Positions 15,124-22,841 of a DNA stretch of 39,341 nucleotides are shown here, piece by piece. Below the pieces are notes generated by a model, which worked only from the letters and a program-made list of their open reading frames with translations, was not told the DNA's origin and searched no databases. The translations under genes were made by a program, and so were the position numbers. Positions within the stretch are counted from its first letter, which is position 1, and each line of letters begins with the position of its first letter. Origin of the DNA: JAZRPG01 sp045649105 (GTDB taxonomy: Bacteria; Bacillota; Clostridia; Oscillospirales; JAAYXM01). The stretch is from the NCBI GenBank assembly GCA_045649105.1, contig JAZRPG010000040.1, positions 1-39,341 of the forward strand, written 5' to 3'.

Positions 15124-16194
15124 TTACATATCGCGGTTTTCGATTGCGTCTATGCCGAATCTGACTGCGAGAAGGATTTTTTCACGCTCGCGTTCATCTG
15201 TACAGGTGTTTAGCTTTTCACGCATTGAGCGCAGGAAAATTCCGCGCAGCCCTTCTTCCTCGATACCGCTCCATAAGTCACGCGGCGGAGTTGTTCTGTC
15301 GCTTATAAAAAGCTCATAATATCGGGGACGCAGAAGCTCAAAAAGCGCCTCTGTGTCAGGCGTATCACACTCGCCGACAAGAGTAAGCCGCAGAAGTTCA
15401 CGCCCGGAAACCGGAGGAAGCTGTGAGATGATGTCGGAATTGTTGGAGATATTGATTGTAAGCTCTCTGTAGCGGAAGTCGGAAACACTCCGCCTTGAAA
15501 GCGTTACATTTTTTTCGTCAAAGCAGATGATGGAAATTCCCGTATCGTATTTTTCGTCAAAGGCACGCGCCTCGGGGCAACCGCAATATGAATAGTATGT
15601 ATTGCCTGCCTTTTTAAGTTCTGTGGGCTTATGTATGTGCGAGAGGGCGATGTAATCCGCGCCGCTTGCGGCGATGTCGTCCTCTGTTATCGGGCAGTAG
15701 CCGGAGCTGTTCAGATTGGCATGCAGTGCTATGATGTTTATGAAACCGTCGTCAGGAGCGCGAAAGCCTGACAGGATATTTTCATCATTTACAGCGCTTG
15801 TGAAGCAGGCGCCGAAGATGCGGAGAGAGAGCTCGGGGATTTCTGCTGCCGCGAGCTTATCTGAAGTGAAGATATGCACATTATCGGGGAAATGCAGCGT
15901 GCGGTACGGAGAATCAGCGGTGTACGGGTCGTGATTGCCCGGCGTGAGAAATACGGGGACTTTTGCACGGGCGAGGTCGTGGATGAAGCTTTCTGCCGTT
16001 TCCGGATATATCGGATATGCGTCAAACTGGTCACCCGACATAATAATCGCATCTATATTCTCATCAATTGCAACATCGATAATTTTTGAAAACAGAGACC
16101 GAAGCCCAATGCGCCTTTCGCGCGCTGTATCAGGAGAGAGGCCGACAAAGGCGCTGTCGAGATGTATGTCTCCTGTGTGAAGTATTTTTATCAT
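15124..16194 (-). CDS. yhaO: DNA repair exonuclease-type metallophosphoesterase (YhaO/SbcD-like)
   Basis: A 356-residue calcineurin-like phosphoesterase with the Mre11/SbcD motif set: HTGDIHLD (6-13), MSGDQFD, TPGNHDPY, ALHANL and LSHIHKP. Together these bind two metal ions. The C-terminal cap domain is typical of the YhaO group, which normally works with a large AAA/SMC-like partner (YhaN). No such partner lies in this window, and the next gene downstream is convergent. It starts 6 bases after the ymdB stop, with GGAGGGA inside the ymdB end, so it is probably translationally coupled. Its exact substrate is unknown. Confidence 0.85.
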   Translation of the reverse strand: MIKILHTGDIHLDSAFVGLSPDTARERRIGLRSLFSKIIDVAIDENIDAIIMSGDQFDAYPIYPETAESFIHDLARAKVPVFLTPGNHDPYTADSPYRTLHFPDNVHIFTSDKLAAAEIPELSLRIFGACFTSAVNDENILSGFRAPDDGFINIIALHANLNSSGYCPITEDDIAASGADYIALSHIHKPTELKKAGNTYYSYCGCPEARAFDEKYDTGISIICFDEKNVTLSRRSVSDFRYRELTINISNNSDIISQLPPVSGRELLRLTLVGECDTPDTEALFELLRPRYYELFISDRTTPPRDLWSGIEEEGLRGIFLRSMREKLNTCTDEREREKILLAVRFGIDAIENRDM

Positions 16195-16200
16195 GGCACT

Positions 16201-16980
16201 CTATCCCTCCGGAGTGATGTTGATTCTGGAAACACCGACGCACCTGCCGGACGCATTTATTTCAAAGCAGGCACCGTTTATCATTGCAGGGCCGCATGCT
16301 TCGGAAAACCTCTCCGGCAAGCCGCCGAGAAACATGGAAAGAGAGCTTTCAGGCGTGCTGCCTATGACGGAATCGCGCGGGCCTGTCATCCCGAGGTCTG
16401 TGATATATCCTGTTCCTTGAGAGAAAATGCGTTCGTCTGCGGTCTGAACATGAGTATGAGTTCCCCATACGGCTGATATGCGCCCGTCAAGATGGAAACC
16501 CATGGCAAGTTTCTCGCTTGTGGACTCAGCATGAAAGTCAAGCAGTGCGATGTCAAACTTTCCTTCGTTCAGGGCAAGGATATCAGTTGCTGCATGAAAC
16601 GGATTGTCAGGACCTGCGTTCATCGCCACTCTGCCGATGAGGTTCATGACAAGGATTCGTTTTCCGGCGGCATAGAAAATTCCGTATCCGCGCCCGGGCG
16701 CGGGTCCTGAAAAGTTGTGCGGACGGAGAAGGGCCGGCTCGCTTTCTATATACGACACAATCTGGCGGCGCCCCCAGGCGTGATTACCGAGGGTAATGAC
16801 ATCGGCGCCTGCGGCAAACAGCGCATCTGCTTGCTCGGGCAGAATCCCGCCTTTGTCAGTGTTTTCTCCGTTAATTACCGTAAAATCAGCGCCGTATTCT
16901 TTTTTCAGTGCGGTCAGATTGCTCTGTACAACGCGGATTCCGCTGTTTCCGAACACATCGCCTATTGCAAGAATTTTCAA
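16201..16980 (-). CDS. ymdB: YmdB family 2',3'-cyclic nucleotide phosphodiesterase
   Basis: A 259-residue metallophosphoesterase of the TIGR00282/YmdB family. GDVFGNSG (7-14), NGENTDKGG, TLGNHAWG, DFHAESTSEK and GTHTHVQTADE supply the dinuclear metal ligands. YmdB in Bacillus hydrolyses cyclic nucleotides and affects biofilm and sporulation decisions. It lies directly after rny, as in Bacillus, but here a strong terminator-like hairpin (16998-17057) sits between the two, so ymdB may receive only part of the rny transcription. GAGGTATTCCAATT precedes the ATG. yhaO follows with a 6-base gap. Confidence 0.92.
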   Translation of the reverse strand: MKILAIGDVFGNSGIRVVQSNLTALKKEYGADFTVINGENTDKGGILPEQADALFAAGADVITLGNHAWGRRQIVSYIESEPALLRPHNFSGPAPGRGYGIFYAAGKRILVMNLIGRVAMNAGPDNPFHAATDILALNEGKFDIALLDFHAESTSEKLAMGFHLDGRISAVWGTHTHVQTADERIFSQGTGYITDLGMTGPRDSVIGSTPESSLSMFLGGLPERFSEACGPAMINGACFEINASGRCVGVSRINITPEG

Positions 16981-16997
16981 TTGGAATACCTCTTTTC

Positions 16998-17057
16998 AAA
17001 AAAGTGGGGGTGTAACCTCGTAGATATTGTTTCAACAAATATCGAGATTACACCCCC
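16998..17057 (-). terminator. Terminator/attenuator hairpin between rny and ymdB
   Basis: Fifteen-base arms (17006-17020 and 17043-17057; GGGGGTGTAAYCTCG) with one mismatch and an AT-rich inner stem are followed on the minus strand by AC and six T. It lies within 20 bases of both neighbouring genes. Confidence 0.8.
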
Positions 17058-17076
17058 GAAAAAGCGAGAAATGTTT

Positions 17077-18642
17077 TTACTTTGCGTACTCAATTGCGCG
17101 GGTTTCGCGAATGAGATGAATTTTGATTTGTCCCGGATATTCAAGCTCGGACTCGACCTTTCTTGCAAGGTCATGAGAGAGAAGTACAAGCTCGTCATCA
17201 TTGACTTCGTCCGGCTTGACAATTATGCGGATTTCGCGGCCTGCCTGAATGGCGTAAGAACGCTCAACTCCGGGGAAAATGTTTGCGATTTCCTCAAGCT
17301 TTTCGAGGCGCTTGATGTAGTTTTCAAGGTTTTCACGGCGTGCACCCGGGCGCGCAGCGGATATGGCGTCTGCAGCCTGAACGAGACATGCGACAATCGT
17401 TCTCGGCTCAACATCGCCGTGGTGCGCGTGGATTGCGTGAATAACATCTTCGTTTTCCTTGTACTTTTTGGCAAGGTCGACACCTATTGTAACGTGCGAA
17501 CCCTCGACCTCGTGGTCAACAGACTTTCCAAGGTCGTGCAGAAGTCCTGCGCGCTTTGCAAGCATAATGTCAACGCCGAGCTCTGCGGCAAGAAGTCCTG
17601 CAATGTGGGAAACCTCAATCGAGTGCTTGAGTACATTCTGGCCGTAGCTTGTGCGGAAGCGGAGACGGCCGAGAAGCTTGACGATTTCGGGGTTAAGGCC
17701 GTGTACGCCTGTGTCAAATGTCGCGTGCTCACCCTCCTGCTTTATGATGAGGTCGACATCGCGGCGGGCCTTCTCAACCATTTCCTCTATGCGTGCGGGA
17801 TGGATTCTTCCGTCGGTTATAAGCTTTTCAAGAGAAAGACGCGCAACCTCGCGGCGAATCGGGTCAAAGCTTGAGAGGGTTATTGCCTCGGGTGTATCGT
17901 CTATTATAAGGTCAACACCTGTGAGCGTTTCGAGTGTGCGTATGTTGCGGCCCTCTCTTCCGATTATGCGCCCCTTCATTTCGTCGTTCGGGAGCGGAAC
18001 AACAGATACTGTCGCTTCTGCGACATGGTCTGCCGCGCACTTCTGGATAGCGAGCGAGATAAGGCGACGAGCCTTCTCGTCTGCGTCTTCCTTGAACTGG
18101 GCTTCTATGTCCTTTATGCGTATTGCATATTCGTGACGCACTTCGGACTCAAGGTTTGAAATAAGATATTGCTTTGCTTCTTCAACGGTGTATCCGGAAA
18201 TTTTTTCGAGCATCTCAAGCTGACTGCGCTTAACCAGCTTAAGCTCCTCGTTTATTGCTTCGTTTTCTTTAATCTTCTGTGCGAGAGCTGCCTCTTTCTG
18301 CTCGGCTGCCTCATGCTTCTTATCGAGCGATTCCTCACGCTGGAGGACTCTGCGCTCCTGCTTCTGAATTTCTGCGCGGCGCTCCTTCATCTCGCGGTCA
18401 AATTCGGTCCGGTTCTTATGTATCTCCTCTTTTGCCTCGATCATGAGCTCACGCTTTTTGCTTTCTGCTGCTTTTATTGAATCATTTACAATTCTTTTTG
18501 CTTCATTCTCTGCGCTTTCAATTTCCTTTTCGGCTATTTTTTTTCTGAAAGCAACGCCTAAAACGAATGCAACGATGGCAAGAACAACTGCGACCGCCGC
18601 AAGAACAATCCAGGTAACGATGCTGATTGTAGAAAAATCCAT
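17077..18642 (-). CDS. rny: Ribonuclease Y
   Basis: Membrane-anchored endoribonuclease that starts mRNA turnover in Gram-positive bacteria. The 521 residues are standard length. An N-terminal membrane helix spans about 8-31, followed by a long charged coiled coil (about 32-200), a KH RNA-binding domain with GRIIGREGRNIRTLE (224-238), and an HD domain with the metal-binding HD pair at 369-370 in LLHDLGKSVDHE. The ATG lies 13 bases from AAGGAGGT, which is unusually far. A closer ATG opens a different frame (see findings). No in-frame alternative start exists nearby. A consensus promoter lies at 18777-18805, leaving a leader of roughly 130 bases. Confidence 0.95.
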   Translation of the reverse strand: MDFSTISIVTWIVLAAVAVVLAIVAFVLGVAFRKKIAEKEIESAENEAKRIVNDSIKAAESKKRELMIEAKEEIHKNRTEFDREMKERRAEIQKQERRVLQREESLDKKHEAAEQKEAALAQKIKENEAINEELKLVKRSQLEMLEKISGYTVEEAKQYLISNLESEVRHEYAIRIKDIEAQFKEDADEKARRLISLAIQKCAADHVAEATVSVVPLPNDEMKGRIIGREGRNIRTLETLTGVDLIIDDTPEAITLSSFDPIRREVARLSLEKLITDGRIHPARIEEMVEKARRDVDLIIKQEGEHATFDTGVHGLNPEIVKLLGRLRFRTSYGQNVLKHSIEVSHIAGLLAAELGVDIMLAKRAGLLHDLGKSVDHEVEGSHVTIGVDLAKKYKENEDVIHAIHAHHGDVEPRTIVACLVQAADAISAARPGARRENLENYIKRLEKLEEIANIFPGVERSYAIQAGREIRIIVKPDEVNDDELVLLSHDLARKVESELEYPGQIKIHLIRETRAIEYAK

Positions 18643-18776
18643 GTTGACTGCATTTACCTCCTTGATTTTGTATTTCAGTTTTATTCAGTTTAATTATGCA
18701 ATAAATCCCAGTTATTGAAAATACGTATAATAAACGCATAGCGCAACCAATAACCATTGAAATTATCTACATATAT

Positions 18777-18805
18777 ATTTTAGATGTAAAATGTCAATCT
18801 GTCAA
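18777..18805 (-). promoter_or_regulatory. sigma-A promoter of rny
   Basis: On the minus strand a perfect TTGACA (18800-18805), a 17-base spacer and TAAAAT (18777-18782). A second TTGACA lies 8 bases further in. Confidence 0.75.
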
Positions 18806-18877
18806 GGTCAGTGAGAGCGGAAATATATAAAAATTTTAATAGTGTGGCTTTTGTAGGATATAAGCTCTTATTTTGAC

Positions 18878-18906
18878 TTGACTTTTCTTTGTACAGAATA
18901 TAAATT
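18878..18906 (+). promoter_or_regulatory. Possible promoter of the TrmN6-like gene
   Basis: TTGACT (18878-18883), a 17-base spacer and TAAATT (18901-18906). The -10 is a weak match and several alternatives overlap, so the exact register is uncertain. Confidence 0.4.
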
Positions 18907-18939
18907 TATATGTATAAGTAAACGCAGAGGTGTAAGTAC

Positions 18940-19650
18940 ATGCTTGATGAAATAGGAATAAACGGATTTGTTATGGAGCAGAGTGAGCGGTTTTTGAAGC
19001 TTGGCACGGACGCTATGCTTTTATCGGAGTTTGCACGCGTAAAAAAAGGCTGGAGAGTATGCGACCTTGGCTGCGGAACGGGCGCAATATCGGTTCTTCT
19101 TGCCGCGCGGCATGACAGCGTAAGAATAGACGGAATAGAGATATCGGAGGGCGCGGCAGCTCTTGCGCAGAAGAATATACGGCACAATAACATAGAGGAC
19201 AGAATGCGCGTATGGAATATGGACTTAAAAGAGGTTTCGCAAGCATTTTGTCAGGGGGAATTTGATGCAGTTGTTTCAAATCCGCCGTTTATGCCGCGAA
19301 ACTCAGGGCTTGCGACGGAAAAAGGTGAGCTGCTCGGGGCGAGAATGGAGATTTTCTGTAATATAAATGATGTATGCCGTGCGGCGTCATATCTTCTGAA
19401 ATTCGGGGGGTTGTTTTCCGTGGTATACAGACCGGAGCGGCTTTCGGAGCTTATTTCAGCGCTCAGGGCAAACGGGCTTGAGCCTAAGCGCATGCGCCTT
19501 GTGCAGGATACTGTTTCGGCAGAGCCGTCGCTTTTTCTGCTTGAGGCGAGGAAGGGCGGGGGCGTCGGAATTAAATTTCTGCCGACGCTGATAATAAAAA
19601 ATGCTGACGGCTCGGAGACTGAAGAGGTGCGGCGCATATATCGGAGGTAG
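18940..19650 (+). CDS. tRNA1(Val) N6-adenine methyltransferase family protein (TrmN6/YabB-like)
   Basis: A 236-residue class I SAM-dependent methyltransferase. DLGCGTGAISVLLA (42-55) binds SAM, GIEIS is motif II, and NPPF (114-117) is the amino-methyltransferase catalytic motif used on adenine N6. The N-terminal GINGFVMEQSERFLKLGTDAMLL pattern, split here at its start, is typical of the group that methylates A37 of tRNA1(Val) in enteric bacteria. Substrate in Clostridia is unproved. AGAGGTG lies 7 bases before ATG. It is a single gene. The rsmI neighbour seen in many Firmicutes is absent here. Confidence 0.85.
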   Translation: MLDEIGINGFVMEQSERFLKLGTDAMLLSEFARVKKGWRVCDLGCGTGAISVLLAARHDSVRIDGIEISEGAAALAQKNIRHNNIEDRMRVWNMDLKEVSQAFCQGEFDAVVSNPPFMPRNSGLATEKGELLGARMEIFCNINDVCRAASYLLKFGGLFSVVYRPERLSELISALRANGLEPKRMRLVQDTVSAEPSLFLLEARKGGGVGIKFLPTLIIKNADGSETEEVRRIYRR

Positions 19651-19713
19651 ATGCGCAGTAAAATTGGTGCCGTGAGCGTATCAAACGCCGCACAAAACAA
19701 GCAAAGGAATATC

Positions 19714-19742
19714 TTGCAAAACATGTTAAATAGTATTATAAT
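19714..19742 (+). promoter_or_regulatory. sigma-A promoter of the deacetylase/NagB-like/oxidoreductase operon
   Basis: TTGCAA (19714-19719), a 17-base spacer and a perfect TATAAT (19737-19742) lie about 65 bases upstream of the first gene. Confidence 0.75.
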
Positions 19743-19756
19743 AATACTTAACATGT
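19721..19756. promoter_or_regulatory. Dyad with paired ACATGT sites on the operon promoter (candidate operator)
   Basis: ACATGTTAA (19721-19729) and TTAACATGT (19748-19756) are perfect inverted copies. Their dyad axis falls inside the -10 box and the ACATGT cores are 30 bases apart, about three helical turns. A regulator bound there would block RNA polymerase. The regulator is unknown and is not encoded next to the operon. Confidence 0.6.
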
Positions 19757-19807
19757 AAAATAGGTAAAACTTGTTTTTGATTGCATTGAGAGAAAGGGGT
19801 AAAGAAG

Positions 19808-20515
19808 ATGAGAGTGCTTGCTGTCGGGTGCCATCCGGACGATTTGGAGCTTAGTTGCGGCGGGACACTTGCCCGTATGGTAAAAGAGGGATATGAGGTA
19901 TATACCTGCCATGTATGCAACGGTAATATGGGTCACGCGGTTATTATGCCTCCGGAGCTTGGGCCGATGCGTACAATAGAAGCAGAGGATGCAGGCGCAG
20001 TTCTCGGCGTTAAAAAGGTTTACAATGTGGATATCGGTGACTGTATGATTTATGCGGACGATATTAATGCCCGCCGTGAAATGGTGAGGATTATCCGTGA
20101 GGTCCGCCCTGATTTTATTATCACTCATGGTCCTGATGATTATATGAACGACCATCTCGAGGTCAGTAAGCTTGTGTTTGAAACAAGCTTCACTGCAACT
20201 GTCGGGCATATGTTCCCTGAATATCCTGTTATGGATAAGGTCGTTCCGATTTACTATATGGATAACCTCGCAGGGACAAATTTCGTTCCTGAAATGTATG
20301 TTGATGTTACAGACTATATTGACAAAAAGCTTGAGGCTGTGGAATGCCATAAGAGCCAGATAGTCTGGATGCGTGAACATGATAAGATTGATTTTATTGA
20401 ATTTGTGAGGTCGTGCACTCGCGGTAGAGGCCTCCAGTGCGGAGTTATGTATGCCGAAGGGTTCAAGACCTGTAAGGCACATCTTCGTCAGACAACCATC
20501 AGGCATTTGCCGTAA
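19808..20515 (+). CDS. PIG-L family N-acetyl-sugar deacetylase
   Basis: A 235-residue LmbE/PIG-L zinc deacetylase. The metal-binding motif is HPDD (9-12), and the second site includes NDHLEV with His116. The family removes N-acetyl groups from N-acetylglucosamine-type compounds, including free sugars, glycolipids and thiol-cofactor precursors. There is no signal peptide, so it acts in the cytosol. It is the first gene of a three-gene operon with a NagB-like protein (40 bases on) and a Gfo/Idh/MocA oxidoreductase. Deacetylation followed by deamination or isomerisation is the order known from amino-sugar catabolism, with a PIG-L enzyme in place of NagA. GAAAGGGG lies upstream of the ATG. The actual substrate cannot be named. 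Confidence 0.88.
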   Translation: MRVLAVGCHPDDLELSCGGTLARMVKEGYEVYTCHVCNGNMGHAVIMPPELGPMRTIEAEDAGAVLGVKKVYNVDIGDCMIYADDINARREMVRIIREVRPDFIITHGPDDYMNDHLEVSKLVFETSFTATVGHMFPEYPVMDKVVPIYYMDNLAGTNFVPEMYVDVTDYIDKKLEAVECHKSQIVWMREHDKIDFIEFVRSCTRGRGLQCGVMYAEGFKTCKAHLRQTTIRHLP

Positions 20516-20555
20516 AGGCTTAATTTTAAGATAAAAAGCAAGGAGGACAAACGTT

Positions 20556-21503
20556 ATGGATTTTATGAGTACAGTAAAGGGGTCATTACTCGAGGGGTTT
20601 TATCCTGCAGGCTGGGATTTTGAAAAAATTGACAAGTGCTGCTCAAATGCTCCGGAGTCAATTGGTGAGCGTCAGTCATTCTGGCATAAGGATTTTAAGC
20701 CGGTTGAGTGCAATAATGTCGCTGAGTTTGATATGATGATGGGACACGAGATTGCGAACCAGATTAAAATGGCGCGCGAAGAGGGAATCAAGCTTGCCAT
20801 GATTTTGCCGGCAGGCCCGATGGGAATGTACCGCTGGGCGGCATACTTCCTCAATGAGTGGGATATTGACTGCTCACATGTATACGGATTTAATATGGAT
20901 GAGTGGAGCGATGCTGAGGGCAATACGCTCGAGTCATCAAATCCCGGTTCGTTTACATATGCAATGCGTGATGCATTTTACAGCAAGATAAATAAGACCG
21001 TTCCTGAGAATCAGCGCAATTTTGCAACTAAGGAAAATCTTCCGACATACCCGGAAAAGATTGCAAAGCTCAAAGCTGAGGGTGCACGCCTTATCACAAC
21101 TTTCGGAATAGGCCGTATGTGCCACATCGCTTTCTGGGAACCGCAGTTTGCAGCTGAGTTTGCAAGCGAGGCTGAGTGGAAGAATCAGATGTACAGAATC
21201 GGCGCAAAGCTTCATCCGCTTACAATAGAGCAGAACGCGCTTACAAGCTTTAAGAGCCGCACAACGCTTGTTCCGTGCCGTGCGAACACAATAGGACCGG
21301 GCCTTTTCCTCCAGTCTGACAGAATAATCGGAGGATGCGACGGTGCGCTCTCACGCGGAATGCAGTGGCAGGGTATGTCTCTCTGGATGACATTGCGTTA
21401 CGGACCGAGCATGTGGGTCACATCTTCTTATATGCCGACGATAGCAGGAAAGCTGTTCTATCTTAAGGAGCTTGCAGGTCCGCTTGTTGCGGAATGCAAT
21501 TAA
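20556..21503 (+). CDS. Divergent NagB-like (glucosamine-6-phosphate deaminase family) protein
   Basis: A 315-residue protein with the NagB/RpiA fold pattern, longer than true NagB (about 240-266). The general base is kept in NMDEW (Asp115). The active-site motif, GVGxDGHIAFNEP in NagB, reads GIGRMCHIAFWEP (184-196): His190 and Glu195 are kept, Asp is Met188, Gly is Cys189 and Asn is Trp194. The phosphate loop, usually TGGTP or TGSTP, reads LPAGPMG (84-90). These changes suggest a different substrate, perhaps one without the 6-phosphate. An AGGAGG site precedes the ATG. It is the middle gene of the operon. An inactive or binding protein is also possible. Confidence 0.8.
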   Translation: MDFMSTVKGSLLEGFYPAGWDFEKIDKCCSNAPESIGERQSFWHKDFKPVECNNVAEFDMMMGHEIANQIKMAREEGIKLAMILPAGPMGMYRWAAYFLNEWDIDCSHVYGFNMDEWSDAEGNTLESSNPGSFTYAMRDAFYSKINKTVPENQRNFATKENLPTYPEKIAKLKAEGARLITTFGIGRMCHIAFWEPQFAAEFASEAEWKNQMYRIGAKLHPLTIEQNALTSFKSRTTLVPCRANTIGPGLFLQSDRIIGGCDGALSRGMQWQGMSLWMTLRYGPSMWVTSSYMPTIAGKLFYLKELAGPLVAECN

Positions 21504-21528
21504 ATTGTAAGAAAAGAGGAAATTATAT

Positions 21529-22572
21529 ATGAAAAAGGTACGTTGGGGCGTTATCGGTGCCGGCGGCATTGCAGACAGAAGAACACTCCCCGGTATGATG
21601 CTTGCAGATAATGCAGAGCTTATTGCAGTAATGGAAATAAATGATGAGCTCGCAGAAAATCTCCGCGTTAAGTACGGGGCAAAGCGCGCATATACTGACC
21701 ATAAAGCCCTTCTTGCAGACCCTGAAGTCGATGTCGTTTACATTGCATCTCCGGTAAATTGCCATAAGGAGCAGGCGATCGACGCGGCGCGTGCAAAGAA
21801 GGACATACTCCTTGAAAAGCCGATTTGCCTCGATATAGCAGACGGTGAGGAGGTTTTGCGCGTATGTGAGGAAGAGGGCGTAAAGATTGCGACGGGCTTC
21901 CTTATGCGCTTCCATGCCTATAATCAGAAAATCCGTGAGATCGTTGCATCAGGTCAGATTGGTCAGGTTGTTTCCTGCCGTGCACAGCTCACCTGCTGGT
22001 ATCCGGATATGCCGGGCGCATGGCGTCAGGTCAAGGCGCTTTCCGGCGGCGGGCCGCTTATGGATATGGGCGTGCATTGTATAGACCTTCTGCAGTATAT
22101 AACAGGAGCGAAGGCAAAGAAGGTTGCAGCCCTCTGCAGCACAAACACATTTAAGTATGAGGTTGAGGACCAGTCCTCACTTATCATGGAGCTGTCAAAC
22201 GGAGCTTTTGCATATGTAGATGCAAACTTCAACATTCCTGATGCCGCGGCAAAGAGCCGTCTTGAGATTTACGGTACACGCGGCTCAATCCTTGCTGAGG
22301 GAACACTCGGGCAGGTAGAAGGCGGAAAAATCGAGGTTGTCGTAGCTGATGACAGCCTGGGATATGACGCACAGCAAACGAGAAATGAGGTCAAGCCGCT
22401 CGAGATAAATGTTGAGTTCGGAAACATGTACACGAAGGAGCTTGAGTCATTCGGCCGTTCAGTTCTCGACGGTGCACCGATAGAGGTTCCGGCATCTGAC
22501 GCGATTCAGGTTCAGAAGGTAATTCAAGCGGCTTATAAGTCAAATGAGACAGGAAGGTTTATTGAGCTTTAA
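21529..22572 (+). CDS. Gfo/Idh/MocA family NAD(P)-dependent oxidoreductase
   Basis: A 347-residue sugar-type dehydrogenase. The Rossmann motif GVIGAGGIADRRTLPGM is at residues 7-23, EKP at 96-98 carries the catalytic lysine (Lys97), and DMGVH (179-183) supplies the conserved Asp/His pair of the C-terminal catalytic domain. Members oxidise or epimerise hydroxyls of sugars, inositols and amino sugars. The substrate cannot be read from sequence. It is the third gene of the operon, 25 bases after the NagB-like gene, and ends at a strong terminator. Its position suggests it acts on the same amino-sugar-derived compound. Confidence 0.9.
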   Translation: MKKVRWGVIGAGGIADRRTLPGMMLADNAELIAVMEINDELAENLRVKYGAKRAYTDHKALLADPEVDVVYIASPVNCHKEQAIDAARAKKDILLEKPICLDIADGEEVLRVCEEEGVKIATGFLMRFHAYNQKIREIVASGQIGQVVSCRAQLTCWYPDMPGAWRQVKALSGGGPLMDMGVHCIDLLQYITGAKAKKVAALCSTNTFKYEVEDQSSLIMELSNGAFAYVDANFNIPDAAAKSRLEIYGTRGSILAEGTLGQVEGGKIEVVVADDSLGYDAQQTRNEVKPLEINVEFGNMYTKELESFGRSVLDGAPIEVPASDAIQVQKVIQAAYKSNETGRFIEL

Positions 22573-22603
22573 GTCTTCCGCTGCTTTCAAATCAAAAAGT
22601 CTT

Positions 22604-22638
22604 AATTATGCTCTGCTTTTTGCAGAGCATAATTTTTT
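22604..22638 (+). terminator. Terminator of the deacetylase operon
   Basis: Perfect 13-base arms AATTATGCTCTGC and complement (22604-22616 and 22622-22634) with a TTTTT loop are followed by a six-T run. Confidence 0.9.
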
Positions 22639-22653
22639 ATTGTACAAGAGCAC

Positions 22654-22682
22654 TTGAAAAATGGCAGGATAGCTTGTATAAT
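22654..22682 (+). promoter_or_regulatory. sigma-A promoter of pth-mfd
   Basis: TTGAAA (22654-22659), a 17-base spacer and a perfect TATAAT (22677-22682). It implies a leader of about 150 bases that contains a hairpin with perfect 8-base arms (22748-22755 and 22768-22775). Confidence 0.8.
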
Positions 22683-22841
22683 TAAACCATAAATGCAGCA
22701 TTTTGTTTAAAGAGTAGAAGTGCCTTCCGAATGCTTGAATCAGATTTATGTGTAAAGTGATTTAGCATTACACATGCATATCTGAGGTGAGGAGCTTCAT
22801 AGGTTAGTAAAGAATATAAATAATAGGATAATGGTGGTTTT

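Noticed and set aside
16717..17874. 385-residue open frame on the plus strand across ymdB and rny
   Set aside because: It is antisense to conserved genes, crosses their boundary and the terminator, and has no domain signature.
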